A stretch of DNA of 5,381 bases from Bacteroidales bacterium (GTDB taxonomy: Bacteria; Bacteroidota; Bacteroidia; Bacteroidales; P3). A model generated the notes under the pieces. That model did no database searches, was not told where the DNA came from, and was given only the letters and a program-made list of their open reading frames with translations. Position 1 is the first letter of the stretch. Each line of letters starts with the position of its first letter. A program made the position numbers and the translations under genes. Shown here piece after piece: positions 1 to 5,381 of this stretch. The stretch spans positions 1 to 5,381 of the forward strand of contig JAGBSA010000159.1 of assembly GCA_017632095.1 (NCBI GenBank), written 5' to 3'.

Positions 1-408
1 ATAATGGGAGTAGCACTTGTAGATATGGAAGTTTGGCAATGGCTATACGACAATCCGGAAGCAACATCCGAAGACTTAAAGAATGCAACCTTAAAGATAT
101 CAAAAGAAACTTGGAACAAATACTACTACCCTGTGCTTGGAACAAAAGATTCTCCACTTCTTGCAATCTATTCCCACATGGTAAACTCTCCAATGTACTT
201 GCCAAACTACCCATTAGGCCATATAATAGAATATCAACTTGAAAGCCACTTTGCAAAACTTAACTCAAAACAAGAATTTGCAAACGAAATCAAGCGAATC
301 TATACCTTAGGCCGCCTAACTCCACAACTATGGATGCAACAAGCCGTTGGAGCAAACATAAGCACACAACCAATACTTGACGAAATAAGCAAAATAATGA
401 GCAAGTAA
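1..408 (+). CDS. C-terminal part of a probable zinc metallopeptidase (M3-like/gluzincin), cut by the left edge
   Basis: The reading frame is open from base 1 to a TAA at 406-408, giving 135 visible residues. The ATG at 4 is probably internal, because the codon before it (ATA) is in frame and no promoter or leader is visible. The fragment is soluble-looking, mostly helical and rich in aromatic residues. It contains a run ending in YPLGH (codons 208-222) followed by a Glu-rich helix, and a late GRLTPQLWMQQAVGA segment (codons 310-354). I recall this arrangement from the C-terminal helical domain of M3-like peptidases, where the zinc-binding HEXXH lies well upstream; that motif would be outside this window. 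What is seen is the frame and motifs. The family is inferred from memory, and a related clan such as M2 or M32 is possible. The gene ends 29 nt before a strong terminator, so it is the last gene of its transcript and is not cotranscribed with what follows. Confidence 0.55.
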   Translation: MMGVALVDMEVWQWLYDNPEATSEDLKNATLKISKETWNKYYYPVLGTKDSPLLAIYSHMVNSPMYLPNYPLGHIIEYQLESHFAKLNSKQEFANEIKRIYTLGRLTPQLWMQQAVGANISTQPILDEISKIMSK

Positions 409-436
409 AGAAAAAGAAAACTCATTTCAAAACAAC

Positions 437-483
437 AATATGGCTGAACTTCACTTAATAGAATTTCAGCCATATTTTTTTTT
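437..483 (+). terminator. Rho-independent terminator of the left-edge gene
   Basis: Bases 437-448 (AATATGGCTGAA) pair perfectly with 465-476 (TTCAGCCATATT), a 12-bp stem around a 16-nt loop. The stem runs straight into nine T residues (475-483). The stop codon of the preceding gene is 29 nt upstream. This is a textbook intrinsic terminator on the + strand. It separates the peptidase-like gene from the operon starting at 794. Confidence 0.88.
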
Positions 484-718
484 GTAAAACCTTTTATTAC
501 TACATTTTTATTGCCAATAATGTTGTTGTCAAAATAAAGACTTAAATTACAGGGATTTAGAAAGCGTAAAATAAAACGAAGAATTAGAAAAATAAAACGG
601 CGTTTTGCTAAATTATTTCTTCGTTTTATTTTGATAAAATCAAGATATATTTTCCGCATTTCAAAATAATACCACTTATAGAATCGTCGTCTTCTATTCT
701 AATCTTTGGATATAATCT
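484..718. other. Gene-free stretch between the two terminator-like structures
   Basis: Apart from the inverted repeat at 568-632 I find no supportable gene here on either strand. The one longer reverse-strand frame crosses the repeat, the terminator and the end of the peptidase gene, and has no recognisable protein character. A weak imperfect hairpin (679-684 with 696-701) and weak TAnnTTT matches (501-508, 646-653) are present. These would allow a short + strand RNA ending at the 719-759 hairpin, but the support is thin. Confidence 0.4.
568..632. repeat. Nested inverted repeat with palindromic core
   Basis: The outer arms are 568-583 (AAAATAAAACGAAGAA) and 617-632, which are perfect reverse complements over 16 bp. 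Between them lies an inner palindrome, AAAACG-G-CGTTTT, at 594-606. The inner word, as ATAAAACGGCGTTTT (592-606), recurs exactly in the other large gap at 2876-2890. The outer-arm word AAAACGAAG also recurs there at 2921-2929. There is no open frame with coding character across it. The structure suits a small dispersed palindromic repeat of the REP type, or a regulator-binding cluster. It is not a terminator for the left-edge gene, which already has one at 437-483. Confidence 0.7.
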
Positions 719-759
719 CTACTTTGAGGCACTGAGGTGTTTTGAAGTAGGGATTTTTT
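719..759 (+). terminator. Terminator-like hairpin with G-U pairs, just before the 794 gene
   Basis: Bases 719-732 (CTACTTTGAGGCAC) pair with 737-750 (GTGTTTTGAAGTAG) as a continuous 14-bp RNA stem: ten Watson-Crick pairs, four G-U pairs and a UGAG tetraloop. GGA and six T residues (754-759) follow. The G-U pairs work only in RNA read from the + strand, so the structure points to a + strand transcript entering from before 719. It could terminate read-through or a small RNA. It also overlaps the upstream promoter element of the next gene (741-744). I see only weak promoter-like matches upstream (for example 646-653), so the transcript is not identified. Confidence 0.5.
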
Positions 760-769
760 ATTAATTTTG
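741..769 (+). promoter_or_regulatory. Bacteroidota-type promoter for the 794-2851 operon
   Basis: TTTG at 741-744 is followed after 17 nt by TAATTTTG at 762-769, which fits the TAnnTTTG consensus of the Bacteroidota primary sigma factor. Transcription would start near 775, giving a leader of about 20 nt before the ATG at 794. The upstream element sits inside the right arm of the hairpin at 719-750. No strong Shine-Dalgarno site is seen, as is usual in this phylum. Confidence 0.7.
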
Positions 770-793
770 CGGCTTTGAAAAAGTTAAAGTTTT

Positions 794-1522
794 ATGAAAA
801 AGTTAATAGTTTTTGCATCGGTATTTTTATTGTCGATTTTTGTTGTAGAGGAAGTTAAAGCTCAATGTCCGTTTGGAGGTAAGGTAAATTGCGAAGGGGA
901 ATGTGGACGATTTACTGACGATAATAGTGATGGCTTTTGCGATTTTGGAGCATTGGAAAAAGCAAAAGAAGTAGAGCCAGAGCCAGTACAAGAGCCACAG
1001 AACCAAGTTCAAGAACAGCAAGAGAAGAAAGAGCCTGCCACCACAGCTGCTCAAAGCAAAAAGGAATCGAAGACTAAAGAAATTGTAAAGACAGAACCGA
1101 TTGTTGAACAAGAGAAACAACAAACCGAAGTTCAAACAAGTGAAACTCTTACACTGCAAAGCGAAACTCAAACCGAAGAATTGGTAGAGAAGAAAAAGAA
1201 TACACCAAAGCCATATAATGTATTGTTGATTACGGGCATTTGTTTAGCGGCATATCTTTTGACATTCATTTTAGTAAAGTTAGGAAAGATAAAGAAAATC
1301 ACACATAGAAAGATTTGGAACTTAGCATTGTTGATTACATGTTTGGTTTCATGTCTTTTAGGCTTTGTTTTAGCATTGCAAATCAACTATCGCTTTGGCA
1401 TGGACTGCTTTAGAGATTTCCTAAAACTGCATGTGGAATTTGGTATCGCTATGACAGTTGTTGCATTCTTTCATATAATTTGGCATTTGAAGTATTACAA
1501 AAACCTATTCAAAAAATCATAA
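794..1522 (+). CDS. Secreted/membrane protein: four-Cys Asp-rich motif, low-complexity linker, three helices with heme-type histidines
   Basis: This 242-residue protein begins with a clear signal peptide (residues 1-23, likely cleavage after VKA). A short motif follows with Cys at 25, 33, 37 and 49 and an Asp-rich loop, DDNSDGFCD (42-50), which resembles calcium loops of the DxNxDG kind. Residues 53-140 are a Glu/Gln/Lys/Thr/Pro-rich, probably disordered linker. Three hydrophobic helices end the protein (about 143-162, 174-196, 212-232). Histidines at 171, 213, 227 and 231 sit at or in the helices, and the H213-x13-H227 spacing is typical of b-type heme ligands, as in DUF4405-like or cytochrome b-like bundles. 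I recall similar Bacteroidales proteins annotated only as hypothetical or 4Fe-4S binding. A role in electron transfer is inference; the four Cys are too scattered for a standard ferredoxin motif. It is the first gene of a probable operon with the MATE gene (15-nt gap). The start is supported by the signal peptide and promoter placement. Confidence 0.8.
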   Translation: MKKLIVFASVFLLSIFVVEEVKAQCPFGGKVNCEGECGRFTDDNSDGFCDFGALEKAKEVEPEPVQEPQNQVQEQQEKKEPATTAAQSKKESKTKEIVKTEPIVEQEKQQTEVQTSETLTLQSETQTEELVEKKKNTPKPYNVLLITGICLAAYLLTFILVKLGKIKKITHRKIWNLALLITCLVSCLLGFVLALQINYRFGMDCFRDFLKLHVEFGIAMTVVAFFHIIWHLKYYKNLFKKS

Positions 1523-1537
1523 GCCATTAGGCAAACG

Positions 1538-2851
1538 ATGAATCGCCAAATAATAAAGTTAGCCATTCCTAATATCATAACCAACATCACTGTACCTTTG
1601 TTGGGAATGATTGATACCGCCATTGTAGGACATTTAGATTCGGGAGTATCAAATGTAGATTACATAGGGGGGATCGCAATTGGTTCTATGATTTTCAATA
1701 TCATTTATTGGAACTTCGGATTCTTGAGAATGGGAACTAGTGGCTTTACAGCGCAAGCCTATGGTGCCAATGACAAAAAAGAACAGCTAAATATATTATT
1801 GCGAGCTTGTGCAATAGCCTTTTCTGCCGCTATTTTATTGATACTATTTCAAAAACCGATAGGCAAACTTGCCGTTTCCTTTGTAGAGAATAAGAATTCG
1901 GTTGCAGATTTAGCCTTGGAATATTTCTCAATCAGAATATGGGCAGCACCAGCTACGCTTGGAATTTATGCATTCAAAGGTTGGTTTATTGGAATGCAGG
2001 ATTCGAAATCGCCAATGTGGATTTCCATACTGATAAACGTGTTGAATATCATATTTAGTTACCTTTTGGCAATAGTGTTTCGAATGAATATCGCAGGGGT
2101 TGCCTATGGTACTTTGATAGCTCAGTGGGGTGGATTTTTAGTTATTGTATTGCTATGGTTTTTACGTCATGGTGGTCTGACGAAATTTGCAGATTTGAGA
2201 GAGGTTTTTGCACGCACCAAATTAGTTCTTTTCTTTAAGGTGAACGCTGACATATTCCTTAGAACCTTATGCCTGATTGCTGTAACAACATACTTTACTG
2301 TTGCCTCCTCTTCAATGCCCTATCCTCTGCTTGCTGTAAATACTTTGTTGATGCAGCTCTTTACGCTATTCTCTTACTTTATGGACGGATTCGCATACGC
2401 TTCCGAATCCTTATGTGGACGATTCAAAGGAGCAGCAGACCAAAGGAATTTGGCAAAATGCGTAAAATACATATTGCTTTGGGGTGCTGTATTGAGCATT
2501 CTTTTTACTGTGATTTATTTTCTTTTTGGCGACAATATACTTGCTCTTCTTACAAACAAGCAAGATGTGTTGGCGGTGTGTAAAGACTATAAGATATGGA
2601 CGCTTCTCATACCTTTGTGCGGTTGTGTGGCATTTCTTTACGATGGAATCTTGATAGGAATGACCGAAACAAAGTTGATGCGTAATGCAATTTTTGTTGC
2701 AACGGCATTATTCTTTGCAAGTTATTTTGGACTTCGAGAGTTGTTTGCAAACAATGCACTTTGGATAGGATTCTTACTCTATTTGGCAGCAAGAAGCGTG
2801 CTTATGATGTTGCTTAGTAGAAGGAAAATATTTTCAAAAAAGGCAGTCTAA
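1538..2851 (+). CDS. MATE family efflux transporter, DinF-type
   Basis: The 437-residue product is a polytopic inner-membrane protein with about 12 hydrophobic segments in two homologous halves (about 1-215 and 225-430), the usual length and build of MATE antiporters. Family signs are the N-terminal LAIPNI and GMIDTAIVGHL (residues 23-33), the FLRMGTSGFTAQAYGAND stretch (62-79), and the matching C-lobe motif DGFAYASESLCGR (283-295). D26 in helix 1 probably corresponds to the acidic residue needed for cation coupling in DinF/PfMATE-like members; this is inferred by alignment from memory. It would export organic cations, drugs or metabolites using an H+ or Na+ gradient; the substrate cannot be read from sequence. 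The start lies 15 nt after the preceding stop, with TTAGG as a weak ribosome site, so cotranscription is likely. No clear terminator follows directly. A run of six G (1667-1672) lies within the gene but the frame is intact. Confidence 0.93.
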   Translation: MNRQIIKLAIPNIITNITVPLLGMIDTAIVGHLDSGVSNVDYIGGIAIGSMIFNIIYWNFGFLRMGTSGFTAQAYGANDKKEQLNILLRACAIAFSAAILLILFQKPIGKLAVSFVENKNSVADLALEYFSIRIWAAPATLGIYAFKGWFIGMQDSKSPMWISILINVLNIIFSYLLAIVFRMNIAGVAYGTLIAQWGGFLVIVLLWFLRHGGLTKFADLREVFARTKLVLFFKVNADIFLRTLCLIAVTTYFTVASSSMPYPLLAVNTLLMQLFTLFSYFMDGFAYASESLCGRFKGAADQRNLAKCVKYILLWGAVLSILFTVIYFLFGDNILALLTNKQDVLAVCKDYKIWTLLIPLCGCVAFLYDGILIGMTETKLMRNAIFVATALFFASYFGLRELFANNALWIGFLLYLAARSVLMMLLSRRKIFSKKAV

Positions 2852-2875
2852 ATATTTGATTCTTTCCTCATTCAG

Positions 2876-2933
2876 ATAAAACGGCGTTTTACACCTGCTG
2901 AAACTTTGTTTTAATTTTCTAAAACGAAGTTTC
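2876..2933. repeat. Second palindromic repeat plus adjacent hairpin
   Basis: ATAAAACGGCGTTTT at 2876-2890 is identical to 592-606; with flanks it is a 15-base palindrome (2877-2891) around a single central G. Nine bases later, 2900-2913 (GAAACTTTGTTTTA) pairs with 2920-2933 (TAAAACGAAGTTTC), a 14-bp stem with one G-U pair and a 6-nt loop. The right arm shares AAAACGAAG with the outer arm of the first element. The hairpin might help end the MATE transcript, but no T-run follows it directly; the nearest (2959-2965) is 25 nt away. A role as a dispersed repeat or regulator site fits equally well. Confidence 0.6.
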
Positions 2934-2993
2934 GTCGAAGCAATACAAAGAATTTGCGTTTTTTTAAGAAGTAGCAGTTTTTTCTTGTTTTGA

Positions 2994-3026
2994 TTGGTTA
3001 AAGTACTTCTTTTTTGTGTATCTTTG
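2994..3026 (+). promoter_or_regulatory. Bacteroidota-type promoter for yidC
   Basis: TATCTTTG at 3019-3026 is a perfect TAnnTTTG element. TTG at 2994-2996 lies 22 nt upstream, within the spacing range seen in this phylum, though the upstream box is weak. Transcription would start near 3032, leaving a leader of about 35 nt. This placement excludes the in-frame ATG at 3014 as the yidC start, because it lies inside the promoter. Confidence 0.75.
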
Positions 3027-3067
3027 CAACTTCGCAGTATAAGAAAAATAAAGAAAAAATAGAAGAT

Positions 3068-5044
3068 ATGATTGATAAGAAAACCATTGTAGGCTTGTTG
3101 TTGATTTTCGGAGTGTTTGGAGTGTGGATGTATATCACACAACCATCTGAAGAGGAACGAGCAAAGATGAGACAAAAGCAAGATTCAATTGCTGCTGCTC
3201 AAATAAGAGCAGAGAAAGAGGCTGAAAAAACAGCACAAGTTGTTGAACAAGACAGCGGAATCGATATTGAACAATTGGCAGAACTTGCAAAGGGCGACGA
3301 TTCTTTAGCATCTGTTGCACAAAAACAATTGTTCGATAATTTCGGAGTTTTTTCAGAAGCCTCAGCTAACCAAGAACGTAAATTGACTATTGAAAACGAG
3401 TTGTTGAAAGCCGATTTAACTACCTTGGGTGCAAATATTGAACAAGTAACACTTAAAGACTATTTGACATATCAAAAAGACAGCGTGAAATTCTTTACAA
3501 AAGGAGGTAACTCTTATGGATTGAATTTGACACTTGGCTCAAAGATATTGCAAACAAAAGACTTGAATTTCGAGGTATTTGTAAACGATAAACCATATTC
3601 AGAAGACAAAACCCTAAGTGTAAAAGGCAACGATTCGTTAGTTGTTTCGATGAGGCTATATACAAATGCTGATACGTTGAATAAGGATAGAGGTTATTTG
3701 GAATATAGATATACTTTGAGGGGAAATGATTATCGTATAGGCTTTTCAATAGTTACAAATAATCTTAACAAAGTTATTGCCGACAAAGGCATGTTAGAAT
3801 TTGTTTGGAACTCTAAACTGAGAATGAAAGAAAAGGATAAGAGTGTTGAAGTGAAGAACAGTTCTATCTATTACTTGTTAAAAGATGAGGTAGAGTACTT
3901 AAAAGAGAATGGAGTCGATGATCAGAAAGAAGAAAGTGGCGTTCCGATTAAATGGATTTCGTTTAAGCAACAATTCTTTTCAACTGCTTTGATTTCTGAA
4001 AGTGGCGAAGATTTCGCTTATGCAAAAATGCAGACAAACACAGAAAAGTTCCAAAAAGACGATTATTTGAGAACGATGACCGCAAACATAAACATACCGT
4101 TTGATGATGAAAAGAAAACATACTCATACGATATGAGCTTCTTCTTCGGTCCTAATAAGTATTCGATAATTAGCGACTATAAAATCGATATGGAGCAAAT
4201 CATTCCATTGGGTTGGGGATTCTTCCTTTTGCATTGGATAAACAGATTTGTGATTCTTCCTGTGTTTGACTTCTTGCAAAGTTTTGGTTGGAGCATGGGC
4301 TTGATTATATTCATCCTAACAATACTTGTGAAGATTGTATTGTTCCCATTGGCATACAAACAATTCGCATCAACAGCCAAAATGAAAGTTATAGCGCCTG
4401 AGGTGCAAAAAATAAACGAAAAATATCCGAAACAAGAACAAGCAATGCAAAAGCAACAAGCCATTATGAACCTTTACAAACGTGCAGGTATCAAACCGAT
4501 GGCTGGTTGTTTGCCAATGTTGATTCAATTCCCTATTTTGATTGCGATGTTCCGTTTCTTCCCTGCTTCAATCGAGCTAAGACAACAATCATTCCTTTGG
4601 GCTGATGACTTGTCAAGCTATGATTCGATAATAAATCTTCCATTCAATATACCATTTTATGGTTCTCACATATCATTGTTCTGTTTGCTTATGACGGTTG
4701 CTCAATTGTTCTATACAAGAATAACAATGAAACAACAGCCTCAAAACCAGGGTATGCCTGGAATGAAGTTTATGATGTATTTTATGCCAGTTATGATGAT
4801 GTTCTTCTTTAATAGCCAGTCTGCTGCATTGAATTACTATTACTTTGTTTCATTGTGCTTTACTTTCTTGCAGATGTTCATAATCAGAAAGACAATTGAC
4901 GATAAGAAAGTTTTGGCAAGATTGGAAGCAAATTCTAAAAAACCGTTGAAAAAGTCTAAGTGGCAACAAAGAATAGAGGCAATGGAAAAACAAAACCAAG
5001 CGATACTTGCCGAAAGACAAAAACAACAACAAAGAAGAAAGTAA
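3068..5044 (+). CDS. yidC: YidC membrane protein insertase (Oxa1/Alb3 family)
   Basis: This 658-residue protein inserts and folds inner-membrane proteins, alone or with SecYEG. It has an N-terminal membrane anchor (residues 6-23), an acidic/Gln-rich stretch, a large periplasmic domain to about 380, then the conserved insertase core from GWGFF (382-386) with five further helices. Core signs are the helix and loop GLIIFILTILVKIVLFPLAYKQ, the cytoplasmic helical hairpin with AKMKVIAPEVQKINEKYP, and GIKPMAGCLPMLIQFPILIAMF. The hydrophilic-groove Arg of E. coli YidC (R366) is Lys here (K422), as I recall for Bacteroidota homologues. The last 53 residues (606-658) form a very basic tail (17 K/R against 6 D/E), suited to ribosome contact. 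I chose ATG 3068 over the in-frame 3014 because MIDKKTIVG is the usual family N-terminus and 3014 lies in the promoter. Three TAA codons stand in tandem at the end (5042-5050). Confidence 0.97.
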   Translation: MIDKKTIVGLLLIFGVFGVWMYITQPSEEERAKMRQKQDSIAAAQIRAEKEAEKTAQVVEQDSGIDIEQLAELAKGDDSLASVAQKQLFDNFGVFSEASANQERKLTIENELLKADLTTLGANIEQVTLKDYLTYQKDSVKFFTKGGNSYGLNLTLGSKILQTKDLNFEVFVNDKPYSEDKTLSVKGNDSLVVSMRLYTNADTLNKDRGYLEYRYTLRGNDYRIGFSIVTNNLNKVIADKGMLEFVWNSKLRMKEKDKSVEVKNSSIYYLLKDEVEYLKENGVDDQKEESGVPIKWISFKQQFFSTALISESGEDFAYAKMQTNTEKFQKDDYLRTMTANINIPFDDEKKTYSYDMSFFFGPNKYSIISDYKIDMEQIIPLGWGFFLLHWINRFVILPVFDFLQSFGWSMGLIIFILTILVKIVLFPLAYKQFASTAKMKVIAPEVQKINEKYPKQEQAMQKQQAIMNLYKRAGIKPMAGCLPMLIQFPILIAMFRFFPASIELRQQSFLWADDLSSYDSIINLPFNIPFYGSHISLFCLLMTVAQLFYTRITMKQQPQNQGMPGMKFMMYFMPVMMMFFFNSQSAALNYYYFVSLCFTFLQMFIIRKTIDDKKVLARLEANSKKPLKKSKWQQRIEAMEKQNQAILAERQKQQQRRK

Positions 5045-5084
5045 TAATAAACCTCATTTATAAACATTAAAAAATTAAAGTGTT

Positions 5085-5381
5085 ATGTATTTCGGATTAA
5101 TGATTGCTATCTTTGTCATAGGATATGCCATGATAGCGTTGGAACACCCGTTAAAAATTAACAAATCAGCAACCGCCGTATTGTTGGCTGCAGTAATATG
5201 GGCAGTATTTGCTCTATTCGGACCAGGAATCAAAGACGGAGCTTTGATTCATCACCTTGGGGAAACAGCAGAAATACTTTTCTTCCTGTTAGGTGCGATG
5301 ACAATTGTTGAAATCGTAGATAAACACGACGGTTTCTCAATTATCACAGACAGAATCACAACAACAAGCAAAAGAAAGTTG
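5085..5381 (+). CDS. nhaD: NhaD-type Na+/H+ antiporter, N-terminal part, cut by the right edge
   Basis: An ATG at 5085 opens a frame that runs to the last base, giving 99 residues with no stop. The sequence begins with a hydrophobic helix, then ALEHPLKINKSATA (residues 18-31), a second helix to about 47, and LGETAEILFFLLGAMTIVE (58-76) followed by DKHDGFSIITDRI (79-91). These match the N-terminus of NhaD antiporters of the ArsB/NhaD (ion transporter) superfamily, inner-membrane proteins that export Na+ or Li+ in exchange for H+. The start is supported by that family N-terminus and by the weak AAAG ribosome site a few bases upstream. The gap after yidC is 40 nt and shows neither a terminator nor a TAnnTTTG promoter, so cotranscription from the yidC promoter is likely. 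The missing C-terminal portion, with most helices, lies beyond the window. Confidence 0.9.
   Translation, partial: MYFGLMIAIFVIGYAMIALEHPLKINKSATAVLLAAVIWAVFALFGPGIKDGALIHHLGETAEILFFLLGAMTIVEIVDKHDGFSIITDRITTTSKRKL

Noticed and set aside
300..659. Reverse-strand frame of 119 residues across the first gap
   Set aside because: It is antisense to the peptidase end, the terminator and the inverted repeat; its sequence is the translation of those structures and shows no family character.
968..1200. Low-complexity Glu/Gln/Lys stretch as a possible tandem repeat
   Set aside because: There is no regular repeat unit at DNA or protein level; it reads as a disordered linker.
1667..1672. Run of six G in the MATE gene as a phase-variation tract
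   Set aside because: Six bases is short for slippage switching, the frame is intact, and the run encodes the ordinary GG pair at residues 44-45.
2269..2583. Alternative + strand frame of 104 residues inside the MATE gene
   Set aside because: It is a shadow of the well-supported MATE frame, Cys-rich by chance and without domain character.
2824..2835. Perfect palindrome GAAAATATTTTC near the end of the MATE gene
   Set aside because: It lies in coding sequence, is almost all A/T and is expected by chance; there is no hairpin loop or T-run to make a terminator.
2834..3181. Reverse-strand frame of 115 residues over the MATE-yidC gap
   Set aside because: It runs through the repeat, the yidC promoter and the yidC start on the opposite strand, with no promoter of its own and no recognisable motif.
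1..5381. A defence system, mobile element or CRISPR array in the window
   Set aside because: No transposase, integrase, nuclease, toxin or spaced direct repeats are seen; all recognised genes are housekeeping membrane or peptidase functions.

Overview
The window looks like a piece of a Bacteroidales-type (phylum Bacteroidota) chromosome. The evidence is an AT-rich composition, genes without strong Shine-Dalgarno sites, two good matches to the Bacteroidota promoter (TTG or TTTG, then TAnnTTTG), and a Bacteroidota-style YidC with a large periplasmic domain. I cannot name a genus. All five genes lie on the + strand. I see no tRNA, rRNA, CRISPR array, insertion sequence or prophage gene.

Layout. 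At 1-408 is the 3' end of a gene cut by the left edge, probably a zinc metallopeptidase of the M3-like (gluzincin) kind, closed by a strong Rho-independent terminator (437-483). A 385-bp gap follows. It holds a nested inverted repeat (568-632), a G-U-rich terminator-like hairpin (719-759) and a promoter (741-769). That promoter drives a probable two-gene operon: a small secreted/membrane protein with a four-Cys, Asp-rich N-terminal motif and three membrane helices carrying heme-type histidines (794-1522), then a DinF-type MATE transporter (1538-2851) after only 15 nt. A 216-bp gap (2852-3067) holds a second copy of the 15-base palindromic word found in the first gap, another hairpin, and a canonical promoter for yidC. 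yidC (3068-5044) encodes the membrane protein insertase. It is followed 40 nt later by the start of an NhaD-type Na+/H+ antiporter (5085 to the right edge), with no terminator between them, so the two are probably cotranscribed.

Functionally this is a housekeeping membrane neighbourhood: membrane protein insertion, two ion-coupled or drug transporters, a putative redox membrane protein and a peptidase. I find no convincing new multi-gene system. The items most worth a second look are the palindromic repeat shared by the two intergenic gaps, the + strand-specific hairpin overlapping the promoter before 794, and the poorly characterised Cys/Asp plus histidine membrane protein.
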